Of a stretch of 55,184 nucleotides of DNA, positions 26,568-34,877 are shown piece after piece. Numbering within the stretch: the stretch's first letter is position 1; each line of letters begins with the position of its first letter. The notes below the pieces were generated by a model. The model was not told where the DNA came from and made no database searches. It worked only from the letters and a program-made list of their open reading frames with translations. The translations under genes and the position numbers were made by a program. The stretch comes from Candidatus Tumulicola scandinaviensis (GTDB taxonomy: Bacteria > Vulcanimicrobiota > Vulcanimicrobiia > Vulcanimicrobiales > Vulcanimicrobiaceae): contig PLLA01000062.1 in assembly GCA_003140835.1 (NCBI GenBank), positions 1-55,184 on the forward strand. Reading direction: 5' to 3'.

Positions 26568-27587
26568 CTACTTGATCGCTTTGACGTCCTGTACGGTCAC
26601 CGGTCCGGCGTTGTTGCCCCACGACGATCGCACGAAGGTTGCAACCGCTGCGATGTCGCTTGCTGCAAGTTGTCCCCGCCATGACGGCATTTCATTACGA
26701 CCTTGCAAGATCGTCGTCAACATCGGCGTAGGATTGGCGATATTGACGTGCGGATTCCCCGCGAGTGCCGGGCCTACTCCGCCTTCTCCGTTGGCCTGAT
26801 GGCAAGCAGCGCAATTCTTTGCATAGACCGAAGCTCCAACTTGTACCGAGACGGGTGAGCCGATTGCGGCGACTTGTTCTTCCGTCACCGGTGAGGCATT
26901 GTTTCCCCAGGCTGAGCGAATATATGTGGCGACCGCCGCAATACTCGCATCGGTAAGCTGTCCTTTCCAGGTTGGCATTTGATTGTTAAACGACTTGCCG
27001 TTGACATTGAGGGGGCCGGTGCGCCCGTTGACGATGACACCGATCATCGCGCTGGGGTCGGCGGCAAGGACAACGGGGTTGCTTGCAAGGGGCGGATACG
27101 TGTTGGTCCCTTGGCCCGTGGGTTGATGGCAGGTCGCGCACTTCGTGGCAAAGAGCTGGGCGCCGCTCAGCGCCTCTGGCGCGCGCGCGGCCGCAACTTG
27201 ATCTTCAGAGACCGACGGCCCGCTATTGTGCCACGCGGTTCGCACGTAAGTCAGTACCGCCGCAATTTCGGCGTTCGAAAGCTCGCCACGCCACGAGGGC
27301 ATGTTGCCGCCGTACTGCGTACCGTTCACCATAATCGGACCCGTGCGCCCGTTTAGAACGGTTTGTATGAGGTTGGCGCTATCGACTTGATTGACGTCGG
27401 GATTCGCCGCCAGCGGCGGGTAGGGGCCGCCACCCTGGCCGGTAGCCTGATGGCAGACCGCGCAATTGACAAGGAAGATCGCTTTGCCATCGGGCGCCTG
27501 GGCGCCCATCACCCTACTGCCGGAGTTAGCCAGAATCAATCCCGTTACGATGATTCCGGCGACAAACAACGTCACGTAAATCTTCAA
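26568..27587 (-). CDS. Three-haem periplasmic cytochrome c
   Basis: A 339-residue protein with an N-terminal signal or anchor helix ('YVTLFVAGIIVTGLILANSG') and three tandem cytochrome c domains of about 95 residues each. Haem motifs: CAVCH (about residue 42), CATCH (about 151) and CAACH (about 259). Likely axial Met residues lie in 'NMPSWRG', 'QMPTWKG' and 'EMPSWRG'. The first two domains share an 'NGRTGPxxVNG' loop that the third lacks, so the third is the most divergent. Such proteins carry electrons across the periplasm. It sits 0.5 kb from the cytochrome-porin gene, transcribed away from it. Confidence 0.93.
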   Translation of the reverse strand: MKIYVTLFVAGIIVTGLILANSGSRVMGAQAPDGKAIFLVNCAVCHQATGQGGGPYPPLAANPDVNQVDSANLIQTVLNGRTGPIMVNGTQYGGNMPSWRGELSNAEIAAVLTYVRTAWHNSGPSVSEDQVAAARAPEALSGAQLFATKCATCHQPTGQGTNTYPPLASNPVVLAADPSAMIGVIVNGRTGPLNVNGKSFNNQMPTWKGQLTDASIAAVATYIRSAWGNNASPVTEEQVAAIGSPVSVQVGASVYAKNCAACHQANGEGGVGPALAGNPHVNIANPTPMLTTILQGRNEMPSWRGQLAASDIAAVATFVRSSWGNNAGPVTVQDVKAIK

Positions 27588-28071
27588 GCGGGCCTCCGAT
27601 CAGCGGCGCGTCATCCGCTAGAATGTCATCGGTTAGAATGTCATCGGTTTCGACGGCTCACATCGACAACCTGTCGCTGCGCGAGCTTACGACTGCCTTG
27701 TGGCCTTGCAGTTTTGTCATTGCCCATATGAGCCATGCTATACAGAGTCGGCTGGAAATCTCAACGCCAGTCCGCTTACGCTTCCACGGGGGTGTTGAGC
27801 TATTGCGATTTCAGGATAAACAAAGTCGCTGACGTCGCCGCTTTATCGAGCGAACCGAACACGTCGGGGCAAGATCGGCGTGCGATCGCGACGATCGAAG
27901 CATGCGGTATCCGCATTTCACTCGCCGACCCGATCTGAGGCATCCGCGGGCAGAGTAAGCAAGCGAACGATTGTCCTTTAGTCAAACCGAGCGTGTCGAG
28001 GGCGAGAATGTGAAGAAACGCCCTCCCGGCCTTCACAATCGATTCCAGGGCTTGAACTAAGATGGGCGGAA
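27588..28071. other. Intergenic region between divergent cytochrome genes
   Basis: About 480 bases with no convincing gene. Near 27611-27650 the unit TAGAATGTCATCGGTT occurs twice in tandem with a third partial copy. The rest holds only short frames without family features. It must carry the promoters of both flanking redox genes; I could not single out promoter elements. Confidence 0.5.
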
Positions 28072-28095
28072 ATGCGAGGAAACGGGGGCAGAACT

Positions 28096-29262
28096 ATGCG
28101 GGCCTTTAGTAAAATGGCGATTCTGTCGTGCATTAGCGTTGTCAGCTCTGCTGCGATAGTGCTCGCCATGAGTAAACCGGTTGAGGCGATGCCGAACTTT
28201 GCGCAAGCATACGGCATTAAATGCTCCGAATGTCACGTTCAAATTCCGGCGCTGAACGCGTACGGGCGCTACGTTCAAAGGACTGGGTACGCCGCCTTGA
28301 ACCCGCATGTATTGCAGCGCGAATCTCCGGTGTGGCTCGATTATCCCGTCAGCTACTCGCAGCAAGCGCCAAGTGCGGCTTCGTGGGACATCGGGAGTAT
28401 CGGATTGCACGCCGACGGCGCGTTCGGAACTCCCCAAAGCGAATGGACCTATCACGTACAACAATGGCTCTGGCAGGGGAGCCAACCCGGCGGCCTCGAC
28501 ACCGCATGGTTTGCCTACAACAATTTTTTCAACGGTGCGGGTCACATCTTCGTGGGGAAGCTCGAGCCGCCGGCGCCATCGGAGTTTAGCCAGTGGCTCG
28601 ACGTTAGCGGCCTTACCGTCAATTCTTCGGCGGAGATCACCGTCGGCGAACACACCTATCAGTTGGATGCCAATAGATGGGGACAAAAATTTGCGTACAT
28701 CCGAGGTTCGCTCGATGCAGAAATTGCATACGTTACGTCGGGCGCCGACCTCAACGGATTCAACGATTACGACTGGACGCAGGACAAGACGCTGCAATAC
28801 AAGCTTGCCTTTGCGAACAGGAGTAACCCCCTCGAGTTCGGCTACTTTGGTGCGCGTGGTTCCGTGCCTTTGAGCGAAGGCGGCTTCGACCAATATTACA
28901 CTAATGCTTTTTACGCCCAGCGCGATCCGGTTGCCGGCGTGCCCGGCTTCCTCGCCACGTATCAGATGAATCACGACGGCAATCCTGGTCTGGGTGCCCC
29001 GCCGGCTGGCAGCAACGGAGTTTCGTACGAAATCTACGATAACATCGGCCAGCGTGGGCTCATCTCCGTCGGCGAGCAGTTGACGAACGACGGCCTGGGC
29101 AATCACACTCAGATCGGCAACATCGATGCCTCCTATCACGTCACGCGCTTTATTATGCTCTACGCGGAAGAGGCGCTTAGCGTCGGCCAGAAGCCGACGT
29201 GGAACGGGCTGATCTGGTTCGCCCTGCCTACGGGTCCGGTGTGGCCGGCCTTGTCGCAGTAA
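28096..29262 (+). CDS. Cytochrome-porin fusion protein, Cyc2-like
   Basis: A 388-residue protein. Signal peptide ('AILSCISVVSSAAIVLAMSK') is followed by a short haem domain, 'MPNFAQAYGIKCSECHVQIP' then 'ALNAYGRYVQRTGY'. This pattern, one CxxCH preceded by 'FARxxGxxC' and followed by 'P.L..FGR.F...GY', is shared with outer-membrane cytochrome-porins, including Cyc2-type iron oxidases. The remaining 330 residues alternate aromatic and polar residues in beta-hairpins ('FAYIRGSLDAEIAYVTSG', 'LEFGYFGARG'), consistent with a barrel. In Cyc2 proteins the haem plugs the pore and takes electrons from outside. Start 28096 has GGGGGC upstream; 28072 is also possible. Fe(II) as substrate is speculation. 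Confidence 0.7.
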   Translation: MRAFSKMAILSCISVVSSAAIVLAMSKPVEAMPNFAQAYGIKCSECHVQIPALNAYGRYVQRTGYAALNPHVLQRESPVWLDYPVSYSQQAPSAASWDIGSIGLHADGAFGTPQSEWTYHVQQWLWQGSQPGGLDTAWFAYNNFFNGAGHIFVGKLEPPAPSEFSQWLDVSGLTVNSSAEITVGEHTYQLDANRWGQKFAYIRGSLDAEIAYVTSGADLNGFNDYDWTQDKTLQYKLAFANRSNPLEFGYFGARGSVPLSEGGFDQYYTNAFYAQRDPVAGVPGFLATYQMNHDGNPGLGAPPAGSNGVSYEIYDNIGQRGLISVGEQLTNDGLGNHTQIGNIDASYHVTRFIMLYAEEALSVGQKPTWNGLIWFALPTGPVWPALSQ

Positions 29263-29280
29263 CGGCGGAGCGCCGCAGGC

Positions 29281-30275
29281 TTAGGACGACGGAAGCGCCT
29301 CGAGCAAGAGCGCCTCGCGTTCCGCGGTAATGCCGCTTTTCAACGGTACGTCTTGGTCGCGGCGACGATCCCACTCCCATGTATCGCGGATGGTCGCGCT
29401 CAAATCGCGATAGACGAGTCCGTTTTCCATGGCGCGAGCTGCCGAGAACGAGTCCCACGCGCCGCCCTCTTCGTCGGGAACCCATAGTGGCATTTCGCTC
29501 CACGGTTGCACGCCGCGTTCCAGCAGAAATGCTTGCGAAGCCCACACGAACTCGGAGTCGGAACGCAGTACCTTGCGGCATTCTTCCAGCAACGCCCCGA
29601 ACGATAAACGGTATTGGGGTCCGGTTGCGTTGAGCGTGCCTCCGCGGCGAGCCGTCAGCGACGAAACGATCCATTCGGCGAGATCGCGCGCGTCTATTAT
29701 CTGCACTCTCCGCTCGGGCTCGCCCGGCGTGAGCGTTCGTCCGCCTCGGGCGATGCGGCGAACACAGTACGTGAAGCGATCGCTCTGATCGTACGGTCCG
29801 GCGACCAACCCGGGCCGCACGATGAAGGCGCGTTCACCGAACTCGGCGCGAACGATCCCTTCGCAACGAGCTTTAAGCGGTCCATAGGTTTCCGGCGTCA
29901 TTTCCGTTGCGTTCGGATCGCCGGTATCCCAGATGAGAGCGGTTTCGTCGGATCCAGGCGCACAATCGTCGCGATAGGCGTTGATGCTGGAAATAAAAGC
30001 GTAGACCGCATCCGGGCTTTTCCCCCGAAGGTACGCACACGACGCCGCGACGTCGCGCGGCAGAAAGCCGCACGTGTCGACGATCGCGTCGTAGCGGTCC
30101 GTCAGCCGGTCGAGGTCGCGCGATCGATCGCCGACGACGTTGGTCGCACCTGGCAGCCCCACGGGCAGCGAATCGCCGCGATGAAATAGGGTCACGCGAT
30201 GGCCGAGCGCGATCGCGCATTCGGCTATATGCCGCCCGATGAAACGTGTCCCTCCAAGATCAGAATCCGCGTCAT
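29281..30275 (-). pseudogene. NAD-dependent epimerase/dehydratase-family gene, frameshifted at codon 8
   Basis: Start at 30275 reads MTRILIL, then the frame must shift by one base to continue 'GGTRFIGRHIAECAIALGHR', the Rossmann glycine motif of extended short-chain dehydrogenases. One extra C in the plus-strand CCTCC (30251-30255) restores a 331-residue protein. Later landmarks are 'YDAIVDTCGF', 'YAFISSINAY', 'YGPLKARCE' (YxxxK catalytic pair) and 'RPGLVAGPYD'. The family resembles reductase/epimerase proteins acting on sugars or chloroplast-type RNA-binding homologues. Without the correction, the only long frame lacks the first beta-strand. It is divergent from the CuA-like gene. Confidence 0.8.
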
Positions 30276-30382
30276 AAACCCGGCTACGGCCGGCTTTTCC
30301 CGAATCCTTCACCATTCCGTTGCGTCGCATTCTCCGATTATTCATATTGTGGGCGTAGTCTGGCGTCAAGAAAGGGTTTTAC

Positions 30383-30742
30383 ATGATACGAACTTTGAGA
30401 ATCTTTGGGATAGCCGTGCTCGCGGCGAGCCAGTTGTTCGCGGCCAGCGGTCCGGTAGCCGCCCGCACAAGTATCGACGTCGTGGCTTCGAATTGGAAAT
30501 TTACGCCGTCGACTATCAGCCTCCATGTCGGCGAGGCGACCACCATACGCCTAACGTCCAGCGAAGGCGTCCACGGGTTGGCGTCCGAGGACCTCGGTAT
30601 CCCGGCAACGACGATTAGCCCCGGTCAGTTTACAAGCGTGACCGTGACTCCCAAAAAGGCCGGGAAGTACGTGATTCATTGTTCGATCATGTGCGGTGCG
30701 GGTCACCCCAACATGGCGCTTACGGTTAACGTTCTCCCCTGA
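30383..30742 (+). CDS. Small periplasmic CuA-type cupredoxin
   Basis: A 119-residue exported protein with AAAGGG upstream and a signal peptide ('FGIAVLAASQLFAASGPVAA'). It carries the complete CuA ligand set known from cytochrome oxidase subunit II and nitrous-oxide reductase: His in 'EGVHGLASEDLGI' and 'HCSIMCGAGHPNM', which gives C-x3-C-x3-H-x2-M. It lacks the transmembrane helices of a true subunit II, and no oxidase subunit I is nearby. It is therefore a soluble binuclear-copper electron carrier. A hairpin follows the gene at 30808-30835. Confidence 0.9.
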   Translation: MIRTLRIFGIAVLAASQLFAASGPVAARTSIDVVASNWKFTPSTISLHVGEATTIRLTSSEGVHGLASEDLGIPATTISPGQFTSVTVTPKKAGKYVIHCSIMCGAGHPNMALTVNVLP

Positions 30743-30807
30743 GCGTACGCTTGGGTCGAAGACCCATGAAGAGACGCGTAGTCACCCGGACCAACCGATC
30801 CATCAAG

Positions 30808-30835
30808 AAAGCCCTCGTACGAAATCGAGGGCTTT
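30808..30835 (+). terminator. Terminator hairpin after the CuA-type gene
   Basis: Perfect ten-base stem AAAGCCCTCG / CGAGGGCTTT with an eight-base loop. The 3' arm ends in TTT. Confidence 0.6.
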
Positions 30836-30900
30836 CGACGTTCTGCGCTGGTTGTCGACGGGATGCGCCTGCATCAAAACTTTAGAAATTTAAAATCGCG

Positions 30901-31477
30901 TTAACGAGTCGTTGTTTGGCTGTAGGCGGAATTCGCAACGTACAGATTGCCCGCTGAATCGAAAGCAAGGGCGCGCGCACTCTTCACACCTTGAGTTATG
31001 CTTCGAAATGGCAACGAGCTTCCCGGAGCATAAACCAATACCGCGCGGGGATCTGCAACATATAAATTGCCAGAGGTATCAAAAGTCAAGGCGCGAGGTT
31101 CGCTTGCCTTGATCCTCCGTTGTTCCCGCTTTTTTTGCGGCTCCGTAGACAGTTATATCGGCCGGATGTCGGTTTCCGACGTACAAATCGCCGGAGCTAT
31201 CAAATGCCATGGCGTCAGGCAGACCGATACCATGGGAAATCGTCCTTATCACAGAGCCACCGCCGGGCGCGTAAACAGTTACATTTTCGTGAGGGTAACC
31301 CGAATTTGCCACGTACAGGCTCATACCCGCCGCGTGGGGTAGCGCGCGCTTCGCGGCCGATCGCGACGCGGCGGTCGGAACGCCTGGGAGTGATGTAGGG
31401 TGAGAGTCACTACCGCCGCACGCGGCCAAGAGCGCCGCGCTAAGCGACGCTGCGGCGAGGCGAAATGGAGTTTTTAT
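30901..31477 (-). pseudogene. NHL-type beta-propeller lipoprotein, frameshifted and with ATA at the start position
   Basis: The N-terminus 'KTPFRLAAASLSAALLAACG' is a clear lipoprotein signal, but the codon in the start position (31477-31475) is ATA, with AGGGG upstream. Blades follow ('YVANSGYPHENVTVYAPGGG', 'DSSGDLYVGNRHPADITVYG'). The frame then breaks at a run of seven A on the minus strand (31136-31130). Removing one A gives 'RRIKASEPRALTFDTSGNLY' in register with the repeats. The C-terminal blade ends at 30901. At about 191 residues it is short for the family. A single-base error plus a start mutation, or true decay, are both possible. Confidence 0.75.
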
Positions 31478-31611
31478 TCTTACAACCCCTAAGGAAGATA
31501 ACGTGCCGGGACGTTCGACAATTCCAGCCGAGCCCCCGGCCCTGATCGCCTGAGCCCGGCTGGTCTGCTCGGCGACAGCGTCGTTGCGGCGATGCCGGTA
31601 GTCGCTGCGAT

Positions 31612-31672
31612 GGAACCACGCGCCATTCGTGGAACGAGCCAAGCCTGCGCTTCGTTGCGCGGAGAGGGGACA
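31612..31672 (-). repeat. Dispersed repeat, copy B
   Basis: Reverse-complement match to 1054-1113. It sits about 135 bases upstream of the propeller gene at 30901-31477 and has the same orientation relative to it as copy A has to its own propeller gene. Confidence 0.6.
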
Positions 31673-31720
31673 CACGGCGAATGAACGTTGAAGAAGTGTG
31701 CGATAGTTGTTCTTGTACGG

Positions 31721-32786
31721 ATGAGACCGCTTGTCTATCTCATCGCGACGGTGCTACTGGTGCTCGTCAGCAGATTCTCTGCTATCGCCGGCGACCCTCA
31801 GTACCTAGCCGTGAGTATGCGGAGTGATGCCCTCTCTGCATTTTGGGGACAACCGATCACGATAGACGCGCACATCTTACTCCCAGACTCTTACTACAAA
31901 GAGCCGAAACTACGTTACCCGGTCCTGTACTGGATTCAGGGATTCGATCAGTACGGCGACCCGGATTTTAGCAGAAACGCTCGCATGGGAAAGGCCAATG
32001 CGGGCCTTACGCAGAGAGTTCATTTTGGTATTCCTCGATGGGATGTTCAACGGCGGCCACCAAGAATTCGCCGATTCCGCCAACAATGGGCCTTGGGGCA
32101 ACGCGCTTACAACGGAGTTTATCCCCAACACGGAAACCTACTTTCGAGCCGTAAACTCTCCTTCGGCTCGATTTGTGGCCGGCCATTCGTCGGGCGCGTG
32201 ATGCGCGCTTTGGCTTCAGGTTACGTATCCTGACCTCTTTGCTGGCGAATGGTCCGTTTCACCAGACCCGGTCGACTTCAGAAGCTTTCTCGGCGTCGAT
32301 CTTACGGCAGCGGCGCCGCAGAACTTCTTCCACTCAGGATGGCGTGACGCTTGGAACGGACAGACATTGCAACAGTTTGCACATGATTCCGGCTGGGGGC
32401 AACGTCAGATTACCTCATTCAGTGCAGTCTTTAGTCCAAAGGGTAGTAACGGAGAACCAAAACAGCTTTTTGATACGAGGACGGGAGAGATGGATCAAGC
32501 CGTAGCCCAGTACTGGTGTGAGCACTACGACATTTCCTCACTCGTGCGCGAGAGTTGGTCAACATTGCAGCCCAAGGTACCCGGGAAGCTGCACATCTTC
32601 GTAGGTACCGACGATGACTATCATCTCAACGACCCCGTGGTGCTCTTCCAGAAGGAGCTGCACGATTTAGGCAGCGACGCTGAAATTCAAGTTATACCGG
32701 GTTTCAATCACCGAGATATTTTCAAGGCGGATGGCGATCTCAGGACCTACATTATCAAGGAAGCGTCAAGCCTTGTGACGTCGTGA
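31721..32786 (+). pseudogene. Secreted alpha/beta-hydrolase (esterase-like) gene with frameshift and stop
   Basis: Signal peptide from the ATG at 31721 ('YLIATVLLVLVSRFSAIAGD'). The body reads 'YPVLYWIQGFDQYGDPDFSR', then shifts frame at AA 31997-31998 (one A too many) to 'MRALRREFILVFLDGMFNGG'. The nucleophile elbow is 'FVAGHSSGA', and the next codon is TGA (32199-32201) where Trp fits ('ALWLQVTYPDLFAGEWSVSP' follows). Acid and base residues are likely in 'VGTDDDYHLND' and 'GFNHRDIF'. Corrected length is about 354 codons. The frameshift here is not at a long homopolymer, so this gene may be truly dead. The family resembles putative esterases and carbohydrate esterases. Confidence 0.75.
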
Positions 32787-32901
32787 TCGGAACGCGCGAG
32801 AGCGATGTAGGCTGAGAGCCACTGCCGCCGCACGCGGCCAAGCGTCCCAGCCCATCTACGTGGGCGGCGACGAGCGGAAGAACGGGGGCAGTAAGGCGCC
32901 G
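32776..32901 (-). pseudogene. Orphan 5' fragment of a propeller-lipoprotein gene
   Basis: Minus-strand frame 'RRLTAPVLPLVAAHVDGLGR' followed by 'LAACGGSGSQPTSLSRVP' matches the signal peptide and lipobox region of the gene at 30901-31477 ('LLAACGGSDSHPTSLPGVP'). DNA identity is high across 32784-32855 versus 31376-31446. No propeller blades follow; the frame stops at 32755. A duplicated and truncated gene start. Confidence 0.65.
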
Positions 32902-32941
32902 TTCGTAAGCCGAACAATGCGCCTGTCGGAGGATGCGTGCC

Positions 32942-33997
32942 ATGTCGCGTTTGGGATGCCGGAGCTTGTCGTGGATTCTAGTGAGCCTGCTGTGGGTGGG
33001 ATGCAGCGGAAGCGTGAGCACCGTCCCCTCTCAGCCGCTCGTTTCTCCGGCGCCACCGATCGTCGCCGGTCGCGGTACCCTTGCCGTGATCAACGTCGCC
33101 GACGCGGCCGCAAAGCGGGTGTGGATCTTTCCCCCGCATAGCGACAAGTTCAGTCGAGAAATCATTTTTCACGGGTCGCAATTTCAGCCTAACTCGTTAG
33201 CGTTCGACCGGCGAGGGAGCATCTATATCGGCGTCAACGATACGTCATCGAACGGCGCCTACCGCGTTCTCGAAGTGAACCTTCGAGATTTCAAAGTCGC
33301 CCGCGAGATCGACGGCCTCCGGCAATGGGACCGAGGTTCCGTCGGGATCGACGATCAGAACAACCTTTACGTTGCCACCAAGGCCTTCATCGGCGGCGAC
33401 ATCAAGATTTTTCGGCCGAATAGGGAGACGAGGCCGTATATCGAGATCAAGGATCCCCTCGAACCGAGCAAGATGCTCGTCGGTCGCGACGCACTCTGGG
33501 TCGGATACACGGGAGCGGCAGGGATTCTCAATGCGTTGACACGGTATCGCCTGCGTTCCACCGACCAGACGTGGGTTCAGTCCACCGGATCCGACAGGTC
33601 CGCCGCGCTCGCGGCGAATCCCGACGATTCGTTGCTTGCGGTCGTGCTAAGCTTAAGCCAGAAAAATGTCGTGGACGTCTTCGATCCGAAGTCGCGTAAA
33701 CGTGCGCGCATCCTGGAGGGCTTCGGTCGGATGACCAGCGACGAGTCCGGAAATCTCTACATTGCGGAACGTCCTGACAGGGTCCACGTCTGCAGTTTCA
33801 GCAGTTGTACCCGCTCTTTCGAGACCCCCCACACCTGGTCGCCTTTGGCGGTCGCCGTGAGTCCGCTCGACGGAATGCTCTATGTCACCACTGGCGGCAA
33901 GCCAAGCGTCGAGGTTTATGATCCGCGAACCGGTAAGCTCGTGATGCGGATCGCGCAGAAAGGGTTCGAACCGACTGCTCTCGCCATCGAGCCATAA
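32942..33997 (+). CDS. Beta-propeller lipoprotein
   Basis: A 351-residue lipoprotein. GGAGG lies nine bases before the ATG at 32942; an ATG nine bases earlier abuts the ribosome site and is less likely. Lipobox: 'ILVSLLWVGC'. Blades: 'GTLAVINVADAAAKRVWIFP', 'FDRRGSIYIGVNDTS', 'DDQNNLYVATKAFIGGDIKI', 'DESGNLYIAERPDRV' and 'SPLDGMLYVTTGGKPSVEVY'. All blades are intact, unlike its broken neighbours. Probably displayed on the cell surface; ligand unknown. Confidence 0.8.
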   Translation: MSRLGCRSLSWILVSLLWVGCSGSVSTVPSQPLVSPAPPIVAGRGTLAVINVADAAAKRVWIFPPHSDKFSREIIFHGSQFQPNSLAFDRRGSIYIGVNDTSSNGAYRVLEVNLRDFKVAREIDGLRQWDRGSVGIDDQNNLYVATKAFIGGDIKIFRPNRETRPYIEIKDPLEPSKMLVGRDALWVGYTGAAGILNALTRYRLRSTDQTWVQSTGSDRSAALAANPDDSLLAVVLSLSQKNVVDVFDPKSRKRARILEGFGRMTSDESGNLYIAERPDRVHVCSFSSCTRSFETPHTWSPLAVAVSPLDGMLYVTTGGKPSVEVYDPRTGKLVMRIAQKGFEPTALAIEP

Positions 33998-34070
33998 AAC
34001 GGTGGTGGTGCGCGAAAGCAGGAGAGCATCGACTCTCGGCAACAAGCGTCGCCACCAAAGGAGGTGCTTC

Positions 34071-34592
34071 GTGTTCCGCTATACTTCTTTCGTTTTAGTC
34101 CTCGCGATGGTTGGCTGTGCCCAACATGTAACGCCCTTCGCCCCAACTGGCTTGCAACCGGCGATGCCGAATGTTGGAGCGGCCGCGGCAAAACCGGCCG
34201 AAAGCGTGACCGCCAACGTGGCGTTTCAGAACGACGTGTTTATTCCCGGGAACCGCCCCGTTGAGTTTACTGTTTACTGGTCGTATGCCGCGAATCCGTT
34301 TTGGCACGTAGAAGTGCAACGGTGCGTAAAACCCGGCGCGGTGTTCGACACAAAGGTCGTCTATAATTACATCAAAGATGGGCCCCAAATAAAGTTCGGT
34401 GCGTCATACCCTTGTAGCATCATTACCGGAAATCACAGAGCCGTAACTTTCCGCTCAATGATTTTTGATCCCAACGCGCACTTTCACGTAAGGTATCGAT
34501 CTGAATACGACTTCAACATCGAACGTTTTAAATTTGAAATGTGCGCTCGCGGAGGCGGGAATAATGAAGTTTGCCACGGAGATATTCGCTAA
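34071..34592 (+). CDS. Lipoprotein, paralogue of 6310-6849
   Basis: A 173-residue lipoprotein starting at GTG 34071 after AAGGAGG; lipobox 'FVLVLAMVGC'. It shares with the protein at 6310-6849 the pattern of cysteines ('VQRCVKP', 'SYPCSI', 'EMCAR') and spaced strands, at low overall identity. The pair are 27 kb apart. The conserved cysteines suggest two disulfides in a beta-sandwich. Function unknown. Confidence 0.7.
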   Translation: MFRYTSFVLVLAMVGCAQHVTPFAPTGLQPAMPNVGAAAAKPAESVTANVAFQNDVFIPGNRPVEFTVYWSYAANPFWHVEVQRCVKPGAVFDTKVVYNYIKDGPQIKFGASYPCSIITGNHRAVTFRSMIFDPNAHFHVRYRSEYDFNIERFKFEMCARGGGNNEVCHGDIR

Positions 34593-34641
34593 GTCCTAAG
34601 CGGGGCCGGCCTGGCGCCTGGCGTTCGGCGCGAAGTCTCGC

Positions 34642-34766
34642 CTACGGGGTGAGCGCGAAAATGGATCCGCAGCCGGCGTTATGTTCGCATCCGCTGCCGC
34701 CCCCTGCGAGGTCGTGCCGTACAGCGTGCCGTTTACGTTGATCGAGCCCGCGTACCGGTAACGCTC
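34642..34766 (-). pseudogene. C-terminal remnant of a GloVer-repeat gene
   Basis: The minus strand reads 'ERYRYAGSINVNGTLYGTTS', then after adding one base to a run of five G (34704-34700 on the minus strand) 'GGGSGCEHNAGCGSIFALTP' and a stop. This is the last unit of a TIGR03803-type repeat protein, as in 24062-25369. Upstream of base 34766 no further repeat is found. A gene tail with a homopolymer frameshift. Confidence 0.7.
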
Positions 34767-34877
34767 CGTCTGAGCCGCTATCGAAGCTGTACCGATGCTT
34801 CGAGCGCCGTAGACGGGCCTAAGGCAGTCTACTAGCCTATGCCAACTTACCGCTTGCCCCGACGCATGGAGCAACGG

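Noticed and set aside
27800-28036. Minus-strand frame between cytochrome genes
   Set aside because: 78 codons, no ribosome site, no homology I recognise.
28057-29139. 360-codon minus-strand frame
   Set aside because: Antisense to the cytochrome-porin gene, which has a haem motif and signal peptide.
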